A stretch of DNA of 64,000 nucleotides from Crossaster papposus. Taxonomy: Eukaryota; Echinodermata; Asteroidea; Velatida; Solasteridae. This document shows, piece by piece, positions 23,337 to 36,766 of the stretch (positions are counted from its first letter, which is position 1; each line of letters starts with the position of its first letter). A model generated the notes under the pieces. That model had not been told where the DNA came from. It saw only the letters and a program-made list of their open reading frames with translations, and made no database searches. Location of the stretch: assembly GCA_037893245.1 (NCBI GenBank), contig JBAIAA010000749.1, forward strand, positions 744,001 through 808,000, given 5' to 3'. A program made the translations under genes and the position numbers.

Positions 23337-23740
23337 TTAAAGTTAGGATACACCGTTTGCATAAATCGAATTTTTTTACTACACAATTATTAGGAAATAT
23401 CTTACTTATTTGAAAGTAAATAATGATTCTAGGCATCTAGCAAAATGATTGCGCTAGATATCCAGTAATTGTTGTGAAAAAAATCGGACGGCGATCGCGA
23501 AAAAACCCAAGAACAACCTCTTACCCCTGCACGATGTCGGTTAAAAACAAACGCCGCTTTCCTTGCTTTTCTTAGCATCCATAATTTATTGTAAAACTTC
23601 AGAGTGGTCAGTTAAAAGATATTTACTATAAAATACACCCCCCCCAAAAAAAATAAAAATAATAATAATTAAATTAAAAATTAAAAATCCACCCATTCCT
23701 GATAATTCAAGCAATTACCAATGGTGTACCATACCTTTGA
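23337..23740 (-). mobile_element. Family A TIR element, copy 4 (inverted)
   Basis: It starts TTAA then AGTTAGGATACACCGTTTGC and ends ACCAATGGTGTACCATACCT followed by TTGA. The interior is the reverse complement of copies 1-3 (TGCGCTAGATATCCAGTAAT, ATCGGACGGCGATCGCG). It carries an internal C-run and an A/T-rich expansion at 23635-23690. Confidence 0.85.
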
Positions 23741-23863
23741 AAAACACTAGGAAGACAGTTATACTTGACAAAATGTGTAGCAATCACGGGTTGGTCGTGT
23801 TATTGGCAGGAATAATGTACGCAACGTTACCCCACTCGACATTTCTCTGTCCACTAATTTTTG

Positions 23864-24149
23864 AGGTAGGATACACCAATGGTAATGAACATTTACAATC
23901 ATGGATGCTGAGAAAAGCAAGAAAAACGGCGTTCGTTTTCAACCGGCGTCAGGCAGTAATTGTTATGTTGTTCTTAGTTTTTTCACGATTTGTTTTTATA
24001 AAATTCAATTTTTAGGAAAAAGATTACAGGATATCTAACGCAATCCTTTTGCTGGATGTTGTAGGCCTACTTTCAAATAATTACAATATTTCCTAATATT
24101 TCGGTAGTATTTTTTTTTGATATCTGCAAATGGTGTATCCTACCTTTAA
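23864..24149 (+). mobile_element. Family A TIR element, copy 5
   Basis: AGGTAGGATACACCAATGG at the left, AAATGGTGTATCCTACCT plus TTAA at the right. Relative to other copies the left part is shortened (the GAATTATCATGAATGGGTGG segment is missing) and the central palindrome is degraded (TTTTTCACGATTTG). Confidence 0.85.
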
Positions 24150-24329
24150 AACAAACACGTGGTCAAACATGGTTTTATTTTTATGAACCTGCTCATTGCA
24201 TCATGCATGCCATTTTTCTTCATTACACTTCCCGAAACTTAAAAAAGGTTGAGCGTGCAATGTACAATACATCGACCACATACAAAATGTAGCTATATAT
24301 CTCATTCAACTACAGAGTATAACTGAACA

Positions 24330-24715
24330 TTAAAGGTAGGATACACCATTTGCAGATATCGAAAATATTTACTACCGAATTATTAAGAAATATCCCACTC
24401 ATTTTAAAGTAAATAATGATTCTAGGCATCCAGCAAAATGATTGCGCTAGATATCCTGTAATTATTCCGAAAAATTGAATTTTATGAAGAAATATTCGCG
24501 ATCGCCGGACGGCTAACGCGAAAAAACAAAGATAACATAAGAATAACTGCTCGACGCCGGTTGAAAACAAACGCTGTTTTTCGTGCTTTTTTCGGCATCC
24601 ATAATTGTAAAACTTCGGACAGGTCAGTTAAACGATATTTACTATAAAATACAACACCCGAATCTCCACATTCATCATAATTCAAGCAATTACCAATGGT
24701 GTATCCTACCTTTAA
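24330..24715 (-). mobile_element. Family A TIR element, copy 6 (inverted)
   Basis: TTAA lies on both sides (24330-24333, 24712-24715). The ends are AGGTAGGATACACCATTTGC and ACCAATGGTGTATCCTACCT. The interior is inverted relative to copy 5 and includes CGCGATCGCCGGACGGC near 24497. Short minus frames across it (86 and 67 codons) are element sequence. Confidence 0.88.
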
Positions 24716-25439
24716 CGTATGATAACGTTAAAGTCAATACAGTGGTTTAGAATAACCAAAGATAGACATTTCCCAGTTGAAAATAATGTTTATGAAGTGC
24801 GAAAACGGCACCGCACTAAAAAGCACATTCGTAGACAGTGAAGCTTCAATCCCGCATTTATAAGCAAGGTCCCCCAAAGTCTCAACGCGCACGGCGCGTA
24901 GCTGCCATCTTCACTTTGCCATGTAATCGAGTCTTTTAGCCTACATATTAGGCCTGGCCTCCTTGATAACACAGATACATTATCAATTAATTTAGGGGGA
25001 GCTTCGTATTTGACAAATTAGGGAGCTCGTCGAGTGTTCAGTATAGCAGCCGGGGCCGGTCGGGCTCGCGCGCGTGGCACAATAGATAAATGGAATTATC
25101 AAATACATTTAACTTGATTAAATGCACTGGCCGTGTGTTATGGGGGTAGTAAATTATGTTTTAAATTAATTATCGGTAAGTATCAATCCCTTTAGTTAGG
25201 GAGCGGGACTGTGAGCCCAGGGGGAAGATAGAACGCCGAGCCAACGAGTTAAGTACGTAGGGTATTAGAAGGGCTTCAGCGGTTGATCATATGCCGTTAG
25301 GTACACACATGGAGGAATTGTAACAATGTCTTTTGAACGCAGGGGTTGGTAATTTGTGTCTTCAGTCCCACGGAAACCACTGCGCAGCATTCATAATTTA
25401 TATATCAAAACTTGGGAGTTGGCGTGTGTTCTGATTCTG

Positions 25440-25614
25440 TGCGTTTGTTTATGGTGTAAATGGAGGACACATACCTGGCGACACGAAGGTGAATTGGGGT
25501 TAGGGTTAGAATCGAGGACGACCTCGATTGAGATTCGTGTACAAAACCAATGAAATTGGAAATTTTCGAGAGGAACAAAGGAAACTCCTCGATTTACACC
25601 ATAAACAAACGTGC
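25440..25614. mobile_element. 175 bp fold-back element with TTAGGG-like core
   Basis: GTGCGTTTGTTTATGGTGTA (25440) then AATGGAGGA is inverted at 25586-25614 (TCCTCGATTTACACC, ATAAACAAACGTGC). Between the arms is GGGGTTAGGGTTAG (25497-25510), a telomere-like word, and a nested GAGGACGACCTCGA hairpin. It is non-coding. Confidence 0.7.
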
Positions 25615-28600
25615 TTGTGTGGGTAGGATTATCTTACCACTGTAGGCGGATGACATGGGCGATAAACGGCACTATGATGTGGGGAAATAAACAAAACATA
25701 ATTGTGACAAATGGCACATGAAACATGGAGTGTCTTGCGCCAAATCCCCAAAATGAAGACGAAAAATATACCGAGTGTATAGAAATAAGGGGAGAAGTGT
25801 GTGGTTGGCTGGTTTTAAACAAGTATGTTTAAAAACGGCTCATGGCCCTATATGCGTACATGACCCGGTTTGAAACATTCGTGTACTTTTTTCAATACCG
25901 GTCACACAACATTTTTATTCCCATTCATACCTTTCGGTCAATTTTTTTTTGGAAAAGTCAAGCATTTACAATTTACTAACGATTTTGTTTAACATTGTTA
26001 CCTTGTGTTTTGAGGAACACCCCCCCATCTATTTATACGGAGATAGAAGCGCGCATTCCATCCACCTGCTGCTCGCTATATGCATGGTGTGATTGTGGAC
26101 GATAGTAGAGTAATATGGCATTGGGATTATTAATATACTGACTCATTGGTTGTATTGCGCATGCTGTGTGAGGTTTCAACCAATGAAAGGGTCATGGACC
26201 AGAATTTGTAGGAGTCAAAATTTAATGCGACATCAAAAAAGCTAAAACTGGCTGGGCCGTGTTTTATCGGCTGTTTAAACATACCTACGAGTGGCGGCCT
26301 CTCGACCTATATAATATGTAAATTGTCTCAGGTATTTATGAATATGTATTTTTTGGTTAGAATTATTTTGTTAAAAGATAAATTGATTTAGTAGTAGAAA
26401 AATTTGTTTCATCTGGTGAAGGCTTTCTGAGTTGATTAGTGTACAGTTTATACCCGCTACTGAGTAAGTTATGGCTCACGTTAGTCTTGAATAATGGGAA
26501 AAAAATAGTTGCATCCTCCAAAAGCTGCACTATTCTTTTATCATCGGCCTGACAAAGGTGTCATTTTTAGAAGGGGGTGCGGATTTCCTTAAGGGCCGAA
26601 ATTATGGAATTGTTCACTCCGATTTGAGCTTGGTCTGTTGTTTGGCGGTTGTTCAAACCTCATTTCACACCTTCTAGCTATCGATTCGGCCGATCAAATG
26701 ATACGCCGCGCATTGTCTACGCAGGCTATAGGCGCGCGGTTGGAAAATGTCACCGTACGAGCGGGGGATAAAAGTAGACGGTTATAGCTGTGTAGGGGAG
26801 CAGCAGGCGATGAAACGAACAAAACAAGATAATTGCGTCTGGATGTTGTTACATCTATTGACCGCGCTTCTGCCTTTTCTCCCCCTTTTTTTTTATTCCC
26901 GACGTTTTGCCCGACTTGAAACTCTTTTATATGCGCGGGGGCTCTGCGGCGCTGGAGCCCCCTTGTCACGCTGCTACAGTTGCCAAAGAAACTGAAGAGT
27001 CAACTCGAGAATATAAAGTGATGAGGGTTTATAGAGAGACGAAGAGAGGGGGAGAACGCGTTGACAATGCATGCCCAACTGAGCGCTGAGGACCGGCCGT
27101 TGATGTCCCAACAAACAGCAAGTTGTAATTCGAGGACGCATCGCACTCGCTACTCTAAATTGCCGTTCCTTTTATGTCAATTTCGAGAGAAAAAAAAATC
27201 CTCCGACCGCGGGCAAGGTATTGGACGGCAGCACGCGTGAAGTTCTATAGCAAAGGAGAAAAAAGCGGGACATTTATAGTTCTCAACTAAAAACCTGGTT
27301 TGCACTTTCCTTTACATGACCACAATTAAAGAGCATCTCGACTGATATCAAGTTTTTTAAGTTCTCATATCAAAATATAAGTCTTTAATAATTCTACTAT
27401 TAACTTGACAAGATAAATATTTACTGCATAAGTATAGATTACACAATGCTCTGTGTAAATAATAATAATAATTTAACAAATTTAAGGGCGTTTCATAAGA
27501 ATGGATGGCTTTTAATGGTCGGTTGTTTTTTAACATACTGTAACATACTTTCTAGGCCAGCCTAATACTATCATCACGCTACAATTACAAGCCAATTAAA
27601 ATAGTATGGACTATAATCAAACACATTTCACTTGCCTTAAAAATGCAGAGGGACTCCTTAAACAAATATCTCCAACTTATAATTATAAAGGACGGTCTAG
27701 CGAAACAAATCTTGTTAATTTATGGTAGTTGGGTTGCTATTCACCTGAAGTGGGCGCTAGGCAAGGAGTAAGTACCTTCCAAGTTAAGGGGTGAAACCAC
27801 TATTGTGATTGTCGGCCAAGAAGGGCCCAAGACATCAAGCGTCCCTCCTCCATACCCAAGTATCCTCCATATAAGATGGTAACCCTTCAGGTCCTGAGCA
27901 CCCCCTTTACGCTAGCTCGAGCCCAGCTATTTCCCCATCATCACCCCGCTATCCCTGTGTTTATGGGGTGCCGCTGCATGCTTGGAGTGTACTTGAGGGT
28001 CAATGCTCGTTATTTGCCCATGGAGTTTAGTCAATGGGAGAGGGGTTGCTAGTTTAACACGAGGGCCTCTCGTTGTTGGAGTACAACGCGAAGCGGTCAC
28101 ATCTTCAGTGTGTAATGCTTTGGAAGGGAGGAAGCCGCAGACATGAACCTTGTCATGAGAAAAGCTATATGCTGCTTCGCCAGGGGGAAAATTAACATGG
28201 GACATTTTCATATCGTGTTTTCTCTAAAAGAAAAGTTGTAGTCACAAACTCAGTGTTAACAATAACACAATAGACTCTAAATCAGATTGGTTGAAAACAT
28301 CCAATTGCTTGGTATAGTGTCAACAATATTTGTTATATTTGTTATAAACTGAAGTATAACTTTTATGAGATTTGAATTTCGGATGAGAGAATGAAGTCTT
28401 GAAAAGTTCGCCCCAACGCCCCTTGAAATGCAAAATCTACCCCCCAAAAACAATTTAACAAAATAAACAATAAATAAACAATAATTGGTTATTTCGATGC
28501 ATTTTTACTAAAAAGAAAACTGGTTCCTTCGGCAGTCTTTCATTAAAATAAAAGTTGGAAGCATTATTTGTAAACGCGGTGTAAAACAATCACGGACAAA

Positions 28601-29785
28601 CAAATTATAGGGACAACCATGGAGTCAAACTAATTGTATTTACAAAATAGTTGAATTGGCGAAAAATAAAATCTGCAAAACCTGAAGGCACTGGGGTGAA
28701 AGTCCTATTGATACAAATACAACGCATGGCTTGTGTTTCATTCGCGTTACGTTCACTTGTCTGAACTGGCAGTGATTTGCATTTATTGCCGTGCTAATAG
28801 CTTGTTGGGTAAACACGAGTTACTTCTTATGGCGCTTACTAAACTGACGGTGGGGATTCTCCCAGCGAGTGTGTTGATATTACCAAATATGATCACTTTC
28901 TCCTCCTGTAAAACGCAGTGCTAAGTGTTTTTCTTCTCTGCCCGTAGACCGATGAAGCATGAAAAGTCCGAAGCGATAACCGCACGCTCCAAGCGGCAGC
29001 ACCTCCTCTCTTTCCCCCCACGGGGACCCCGTGGTGCACCGTATACCGCCCGCTCGCATGAGGGCAACGGCGTGGCACATATGGTCGACGTGCTAAGAAA
29101 AACACCGAGAGTGACTGGGCACTGGGGCAAGAGAAAAGGGTGGGAGCTCGCTGGTCGCGCCAATACATCCGAACCAGCCTGTCTATTTGGTAGCCTATAT
29201 TGTGCCTGTTAAATCGGCTGTTGGTTGTATTTGCTCGTACAAAACCCACAATGTGGGGAATCGAACGGCCGAATAACCGCCGTTTAACCCTAGGGGTTGC
29301 GCTTATGAAAATCCCGATGAAAGAAAAAAGAAAAAACAGAGGTGTTTGTGGACAAACGCTAGCTGTTTCGGCTGTGTAAAATGATTATCGGACATGCGAT
29401 GACACCATGACAATATCCTTTCGCATTTCATTGATAACAAATGTGACATAAATGACATACAAAACTTGATCTAAAACTATGAGAAATGCTCCATTAATTT
29501 GACGTCACATGACACCTTAATTTATACCTGTAGCACATCCCGGAATACTTGTATACACAGTTTAAACCCACACGGACTTGTACTTCCAGAGATAGACGGT
29601 CTTTAAAAATACACCTTTAATGTGATGTGACCTGGTATGATGTTATTGTGACAAATGTTCTTCCTGGACCATCTGCGGGTGGTGGTCTAGGTGTATGCCA
29701 AGTCTTAAGTTAATCGGATTTACTAAAGTGCAAAGGTGTATTGGATCAAGAATGTGAAATGAGAAGCATTTCGTAACTTTAAAGA
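25615..29785. other. Long stretch without recognised genes; some GC-richer islands
   Basis: 26.0-27.2 kb and 28.9-29.3 kb are less AT-rich and repeat-free. In the second, frames up to 118 codons are open on both strands over the same bases, so none is convincing. A CG-palindrome (CACGGGGACCCCGTG) lies at 29019. 27.2-28.9 kb is AT-rich and featureless. Confidence 0.4.
29340..29375. repeat. TGTTTGTGGACAAAC / AGCTGTTTCGGC repeat, copy 1
   Basis: GTGTTTGTGGACAAACGCTA followed by GCTGTTTCGGC also appears, diverged, at 63936-63970 at the window's right edge. AGCTGTTTCGGC-like words recur at 30061-30220. It is a dispersed repeat of unknown type. Confidence 0.5.
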
Positions 29786-29950
29786 AAATGACCCCTACTG
29801 GCCATTAGGTGACCTTTGGCCAAATTCTGACCCCAACTGACCATTAGGTGATCATTGACCAAAATAAACGGATCCAGAATACGAGAGAAGCATTTCGTAA
29901 TTAAAAAAAGAAAAAGACTCCACTTACCATTAGGTCTTCAATGGCAAAAT
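29786..29950. repeat. Imperfect direct repeats CCATTAGGTGA(T/C)C
   Basis: GGCCATTAGGTGACCTTTGG, GACCATTAGGTGATCATTG and TACCATTAGGTCTTCAATGG follow one another, and AGAAGCATTTCGTAA occurs twice (29760s and 29886). These are degraded tandem copies of a unit of variable length, directly abutting a truncated family A element. Confidence 0.6.
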
Positions 29951-30058
29951 TCTGCTGGATGCCTACAATCATTATTTACTTTCAAATAAGTAATATATTT
30001 CTTAATAATTCGGTAGAAAAAAGTTTATATATCTGCAAATGATGTATTCTACCTTTAA
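29951..30058 (+). mobile_element. Family A element, 5'-truncated copy 7
   Basis: Only the right third survives: TTCTGCTGGATGCCTACAAT, the TTATTTACTTTCAAATAAGT segment and the end AAATGATGTATTCTACCT followed by TTAA. Confidence 0.8.
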
Positions 30059-30225
30059 CTGTTTCCAACAGCTGTTTCGGCTGAAATGCCAAAACAGCTA
30101 AAACAAATCTGAACAATAAATAACAGACGCTTATTGCCGTGCCAGAACAGCTAAAAAAACACACAAAAATAAATTATACAAAAACAAGAGCTGCTTCGGC
30201 TAAAATGCGGAAACAGCTAATGACA
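30059..30225. repeat. Cluster of AGCTGTTTCGGCT/AACAGCT words
   Basis: ACAGCTGTTTCGGCTGAAAT, CCAAAACAGCTAAAA, CCAGAACAGCTAAAA, GAGCTGCTTCGGCTAAAA and GGAAACAGCTAATG are repeated in both orientations, about 40-60 bases apart. This fits a degraded inverted or tandem repeat related to the 29340 and 63936 copies. Confidence 0.55.
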
Positions 30226-32553
30226 GCGTGTCGATTGACACTTGTGTAGACAATTGTGTTGCTCTTGACCATGTAACAACATGATAATATGGGGACTAAA
30301 GGGGTGTATTCTCTGGTAGAGACGACACACGTGCGCCGACCGCGTCGCTTAACACATCAAAGCCGACTGAATGCGCCTTATAAATGCACTGACTTTGTGT
30401 AAGGGTTTATCGCCCCCTCTGCTTAACAGGTCTAACAACCGAAACGAGGGGGAGTTAAAACATAACCAAGAATAGGACTATGAGAGTAAATGAAGTGTAT
30501 AACGGGACCACTATACCAAAGCGATAGGCGTTGCTTGTCTCCAATATACAACCACATGACAGCTGGGCCCGTGTAGTTGTATTGTTGATATAACAGTTGG
30601 ATATAACTCAGCAATGGGGTATGTATAGACGCTGAAGCATAAAGTCACTCCCCTCCCTATATTACAGGTTCTCATTCTTTTTATTTTATTTTGGTGATTC
30701 ATTCCTGTCAGCCAAGCGTACCATTGTGGAAGAGTCTGATTCGAGTCTAGTAAGCACGGTGGATAGACGGGGATGGATGGGTAGATGGAACGCGCTTGTA
30801 CCGGTACCGCTAGCCTGCTCCGGTCGCCCACGGCCCCACACCTCACCGCCAGCCCGCGCCGCGCTGCGGCGCGCTGCACTTAAAAACACGCTGAGCCCCC
30901 GCTGATGGATGCGCCTGTCACTCCGTAAATGGACTGTCCAACGCCGTCATCAGCGCAAACATTTAACGCTTCTTTCTTCTTGTTGCTTTTGATTTAGTTC
31001 GTCATTTTAGCGTCGATTACACGTGTTGTGACAGAGCCTCAACGAGAGAGGCACTCAGCCGGGGCAGTCCCGATGAGTAAACTCCGTTTGGTTATGTTCA
31101 CATTTTTTCGTTTGGCATGTATTTACCCCGCCCCACGACGGTATATCGAATCATTGCGACCGAGACAAAGAGACTATACAACACGCATGGAGGGTGATCA
31201 TACCGATAAAAGTGGTTGCATCTACAGGTTTACACTCTGCCGTGTGCACATTTTGTAAGCTACTGAGGCTAAATGAGGGATGTCCCCCAAATCCTTGTTT
31301 CCAGTAATAGGCACCCGAAGTTGGCCATACGTTAACAATCGTTTGAAAAAGATTATAAGTTTTCTGTATTTTTGAGTTGCTAAGATATCAAAGATTCACA
31401 TTGTACATTTTATATTGTGGAAAAAACACCCATTGTTTGAAGAAACAAAACAAAAACATGGCCTTATTTCACGAGCATTCTGTTGCTGATATTCACGTGC
31501 ACAACTTGAATTTATTAGAGGACAATAATGGTCCACAATAATGACAATAAGTCCACGATGGAACTTCGTGTGCAAAACATATGGGAGGTTTTGCAAAAAA
31601 AATAATCCAAACAACGATGGAAGGTGATTACATTATAGTGTGTGTTTGGTTACTCCATTACTTGGGGCTGATCTTATTTTGTCACTTCTCTTGAGCATTA
31701 CTCAAGCTATAAGAAAACTACGAGAAGTATAATTTTATGTGTGTACATTGTAAATTTAGTTCGTATGCGTGTGTTATACCCGCGCGTCATTTTGTGATGG
31801 GCGACCAGGGACCGTAAAGGTCAACATCGCGATCCACCGTTCATTAAACGGTCAGCCCGGCCGTGTTTTGACAATCACCCGCTATAAAGCTTGGTGTATA
31901 CATGTATAATTATGGATCCACCACAACTACCTCATGCAATCGACACCAAAGCCTTGTTATTACTGAAAACGATGTATTCGTTCTTAAAATAATCGCCTCC
32001 GGCCGAGAAAAAAAGGTGATGTTTACCAACGAACAATGAGCTAGATTAAGAAAGAGAATTAGACGCACCTTCTAAATTCTAATATCAAATGAAACGCAGA
32101 CTTCCTTTCGATTTGGCAACGTGTTTTCTGTAAAATAAATATTGACCTTATTTCCTTTGGATTTTTTCCCAAACCAATCGGTTGGCGGAACAATTTTTAC
32201 AAGATAATATGTGAGGGTAAATCAACACAGTGCATAATAATTAGGTAAAAAGAACGTGCTTCAAAATAAAATAATACAACTGGACAAGTACTCTTTGATA
32301 AAAGAAACGTCCGAAAAAACACACCATTAACTACAAGGCGGGGACGTGCCTCCAACATATGTCCATACCCTTTAGGTACCATTTAGGTACCCCCGTTTTA
32401 AATTGAACTGAAATTGAACTAAATATACAAGTGTGTCCATTAAAAAAGGCAACCCATAAACAAAGCGATAATATGATAATATGACCATAATAATTATGGT
32501 TTAATCATAAACTATGAGTCGTAGCTTTCCATCGATACCTAGGATACACACAT
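30226..32553. other. Non-coding stretch with GC-richer centre (30.7-31.2 kb)
   Basis: No gene is recognised. 30780-30900 is CG-rich (CGCCAGCCCGCGCCGCGC). A minus-strand frame of 122 codons crosses it together with a second minus frame, neither with recognisable content. Confidence 0.4.
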
Positions 32554-32800
32554 CAGGGCCCAATTTCATAGAGCTGCTAAGCAAAAAAAATTGCTTAGCA
32601 CAAAAAGTCTTGCTCATTAAAAACAGGTTACTAGCCAAAATTATACATGTTTTTCATGCTAAGCAAAAAAACAGCTGATTATCAATCCAGAACAATAAAG
32701 ATCAGGTAAAAATTTGGTCTGTAACCTTGTTTTTGCCAAGGACAAATTGTCATGCTAAGCAAATGGTTGTGCTTAGCAGCTCTATGAAATTGGCCCCTGG
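32554..32800. mobile_element. 247 bp TIR element (GGGCCCAATTTCATAGAGC ends)
   Basis: CAGGGCCCAATTTCATAGAG followed by CTGCTAAGCA is inverted at the right end as TGCTTAGCAGCTCTATGAAA then TTGGCCCCTG, about 28 of 30 bases. Inside, GCTAAGCA/TGCTTAGC words recur at least five times in both orientations. The end sequence resembles a repeat that I associate with echinoderm genomes, from memory and unverified. It is non-coding. Confidence 0.85.
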
Positions 32801-34919
32801 TCATGCATCATTGAGTTCCATTGTTTTAAAAATAATATGTACAAACCTACATACTTGGGAAGCTTTGAAAAAAACTCTGTGAAACCAACCAGATTTAATA
32901 AGACAATCAGCTTCAATGGATATTTTAGAAAACATGAACCCAACTGAATTTCCCTCAAAGTTGAGCTGCATCCCTCGTTGCATTTTGAGCACCAAGGAAA
33001 TGGTATTTCCCTTTGTACTGTAATACCCGTCTTATGCCTGGTAACAATTTGTTTATGTTTTACTAAAAGTGTGCGAAGAAGGTGTTTACATGTCATTGAT
33101 GCATGGCCAAAATGTGTTCACAATGATAGTATCAATGGAAATCTTACAACCCACAAATCATGATGCAACCATTCTCATCAAGTTAATGTGTTTTTAATAA
33201 TATTGTCCCTGTTTGTGGATCACATAATTTTGGGGACACTCTGAACAAAATGGTTTTTTTTCAGTGGCTGTCTTAGATAAATCCTTATTAACACACAAAT
33301 TAAAATTGCTCTCAAATTCAAAAACAATAATAGACAATAAGCTATACAAAAACAGCAAGCCAGGGTGATAATTAGACAGTGACGTCATCACCAAAACCAC
33401 TGTTAATATCAGCAAAACATTCCGCAAAACTGCTGACAAGTTATATTCAATGTGAATGTTTAGTGTCCTTGTTCAATATAGTTTGGTCTTTAAGTCAATC
33501 TTGTTTTTACTTAAAGTCATTGCAAAATAAATCCGTTCTAGAAGTCCACGCATTTTAAGAACGTATGTCTTCAATATTAAACCCAACATTTCCGCCTTTC
33601 CCTGAGAAACAAAACGCATTCATCCAGATTGCAACAACACTCTGAATTTTTTTTATGAACCCGTCGTTAAAAAACAAGGCCTCGAGAGCTGATTTCATTA
33701 ACAGCCACGTGGGCCAGAAGATGATGTTTTTTCCCCCGATGTGCAAATCTTAGGAGTTTAATAACTGTCGCTGGCAGCACTTGCCAACTTCTTGGAGAAT
33801 ACGGGGCCACTCATCCTCTCAGGAACTTGACAAGTTTGAATGAGGCAGAGAGGGGGAAAGAGAAGTAGAGAGGTAGGGTGAGAAAGAGAGAAAATAAAAG
33901 GTACCCCTATACCGGAGATGAAATTTCAACTTATTGGCTGACAAGACCGCCTTGGGCGCTCGGGCCGGCCGATATGAATTTTCCGCATTAAGATACAAGC
34001 ACGGTGGACACTCGAACATGTCTATTATTGGACTGGCAACAAAAAGACGCCACGGGATTTTTTCCGTATACCTCGGAGCAAAATCCAGAGAAATATCTTA
34101 GGAAGCCGTGGTCTCGACCCCTTCTCAAGTCCGCAGATCTTGTTTTTTAGCCTCGGCTAAAAAAGAGGATTGGAGGAAGAGAATCCTAGCCCTCAATTGA
34201 TGAATTGCACTTGCAAGAATTGTCTCCCTGGAAAGTTCTGAAATCGGCCGAGGCCGGAGCTAGCTCCCGAATGCCCCGTGGGCGATCGATAAAAGGCAAA
34301 ACTGCTCCTGGGCGCCCGGCCGGAAGGGACGGAAATGCCTTAATTGCAAAATGGCTTCTTGTTTTCTTCGTAGAAGGGGAAAGAACACCGGTCCGTTTAC
34401 AGGAAAATAAGCGACGCGAGTAATTTCTGTCCCCGAAAGTGTAGTAAGCTCTACTATCACAGAAGAATCTTTTGATATCCGATCTTATTAACTAATGCGC
34501 AAGGCAGGTTGAACAATGACGTGCGTGCCACAAGTGCAGAATTCTGTAATCAAGTGAGGGCGCACTTTCATTTCAATTAGTGGAAACAAGCCGTCTTTTA
34601 GACTGTAGAGTATCATTAATTGCCAGACCTGCCTTTTGACTTTCCCGTACTGATAATTAATCGTGCTATAGACCGTCCACAAACGGCTGTGCTGACACCT
34701 CTGCAATTAAACAGGAAATCGAGGTTTAGCAGCCGGCGAGCAGAGTTTGCTTCGGGTCATAATTTGAAAACATTTCAGGCTTAAAAGCTGCACATTAATT
34801 CAGACGGAAACAACCAATTATCTAATTCATGCCCAGTCAAGTAAGAAAAACAAGAGAAGTTGCATTGAATTCCACAACGATACCGAGAACTATGGACATG
34901 TATTTAATTTAAAGACAAA

Positions 34920-35205
34920 TGTGATTGACGGCAAATCTCCCGGCTGAATCGAGAACAACTGAGCATCGACCGATTTGGATTTCTCAGTGGTATCTTTTTG
35001 CCATCGCTCCTCATTTGAATAATGAATTATGCATGAGCCAAGTCATCATATTCCTATTCATGCCCCCAGGGGTCTACCGTGTGGGTTTACATTGGAGGCG
35101 ATCAGCTCGGCCATTAAGGCACTCGAGGTACCTGTCGGCTCAATGAAAAGAAATGAATAGTATCGGCCGCTGTCTGAGCGCATGAATATTCATGAAGTCA
35201 GGAAC
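34920..35205. promoter_or_regulatory. Candidate cis-regulatory island with POU/TALE-like words
   Basis: TGATTGACGG (34922) resembles a TALE/PBX-type site. AATAATGAATTATGCATGAG (35019) and the 12-base palindrome ATGAATATTCAT (35184-35195) resemble POU dimer sites. The sequence is unique, balanced in base composition and repeat-free. Short motifs occur by chance, so this is a hypothesis for conservation testing. Confidence 0.25.
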
Positions 35206-36427
35206 TGGCGCTCACCCGCAGTACCTCGTTAGGAAAACAAAAGGAAATCATTTAAACAACAATTCGATCAATTTCATACAGTAAAAGCCCAAAGTGAAAT
35301 ACAGGAGTTGATATGGAATCGCGGTGGAAGAACTATATACGGAGGATCGATTTGGAGCGACAACCAGATCGAGAACAAACAAGGAAATTATACACGACCC
35401 GAACCACAAAACGGAATCAGATACGAAGCGATAGCCAGATTGAATTACAACAAATGGGAAAAGTCAGATGCATGGTTTTCAAATTCTATTCTCTAAACCG
35501 AAAGTAGCTGCACAAATAATATATGTTAATGTGTCTGAATGTCATTTTAAGTCGGAAGTCAAAAGTACGGTAAATGTATCTATCGTCCAATTTCAGTATG
35601 TTACAGCTTTCCTTTGTAAAGTGTTAACTATACGACAAAAAAATATGAGGAAAATGCCACAAAGATTAAGGTTTTTAAAAAATGTGTCCGAAGTAAAATA
35701 TTTCACTAAACAAAAAGAAAGAAAGCCGATATCAAAATGAAAGTGCATCTCATCTCTAAAAGGCACCCGAAGACGGTGTCTCCGATCGAGCGGATCGTGT
35801 TTAGGTGCCTCGGCTAATAACAAAGATACGTCAATATTACACGCAACAGCAAAATACCGCAGCAACGGAATTAGAACACGGTCAAGCAGGTTGGCAATAT
35901 TGTACGATTAACCCGCGAGGCATCAAGCTCGGCGAGAAGAAATCGACGTGAAAAGGAAACAGAAAAAGAAAGGAAGGAAGACAAGTTGCGAGGGAAAAAA
36001 AAGAGGACAGAAATCATGTGTCAAATGCCGGCGTCCAACTGTCTGGCGTAGTTTGCAAACGACGAACCAGTTTGGCGAGATGCAACATCGCATATTTCCT
36101 CCCTTGGTTGAAATTTAATCTGGCTCTCTCACTCGTCCTGTATCCCTTTACTTCAGATGGGGGTTAGAGTGACGAGTCGTGGCAACCTGGGCCGGCAATA
36201 TACTGTCTCACAATCCGACAGAATGAATAGTAACCGTGGTACATCCTGCAGACTGCACTATGACAAGCTATAGAGACCGGCGAGTCTCTTCTGCCGCGCG
36301 CTCCATATTGAGTTTCGCCCGGGCCGATCTGTGTGATGTGTCTATTTACTCGGTGTAGATAATTTGCCGTGATTTTCGCCCAGTTAGAATTCGATCCTCA
36401 GCCGGAATTATTATTAACGGGGGAAAA

Positions 36428-36436
<9 letters not shown>

Positions 36437-36458
<22 letters not shown>

Positions 36459-36766
36459 GGTTGACGTTAATAACTCTGTTCTTCCCCTTGCTTCGTCTTA
36501 TAGTCTCCTTCTGTTATTTTCTTTGTCGGATTCGTCTAATTGGCTGGCATTATTGAGTTAGAATCGCTCTAATATTTGTTGACAATAAACCTGCCCGTGT
36601 TGTCATAGCAGACAGAAACAAACAGCTTACTCAATTTTCTGATCGCAGCCCGAGTTAATTCTCGAAGCCAATTCCCAAAGCAACAATGGCGTAAATATGT
36701 GCATACAAGTGGGGGAGGGGTGGGAGGGGTGGGAGGGGGGGGGGGGGGGGAGGGGGGGGGGGGGGG
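36437..36766. repeat. Pair of long poly-G / G-rich tracts
   Basis: There are about 24 consecutive G at 36437-36460, and a 55-base segment at 36711-36766 with only a few A/T interruptions. Both could form G-quadruplexes and are prone to length error in assembly. Confidence 0.8.
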
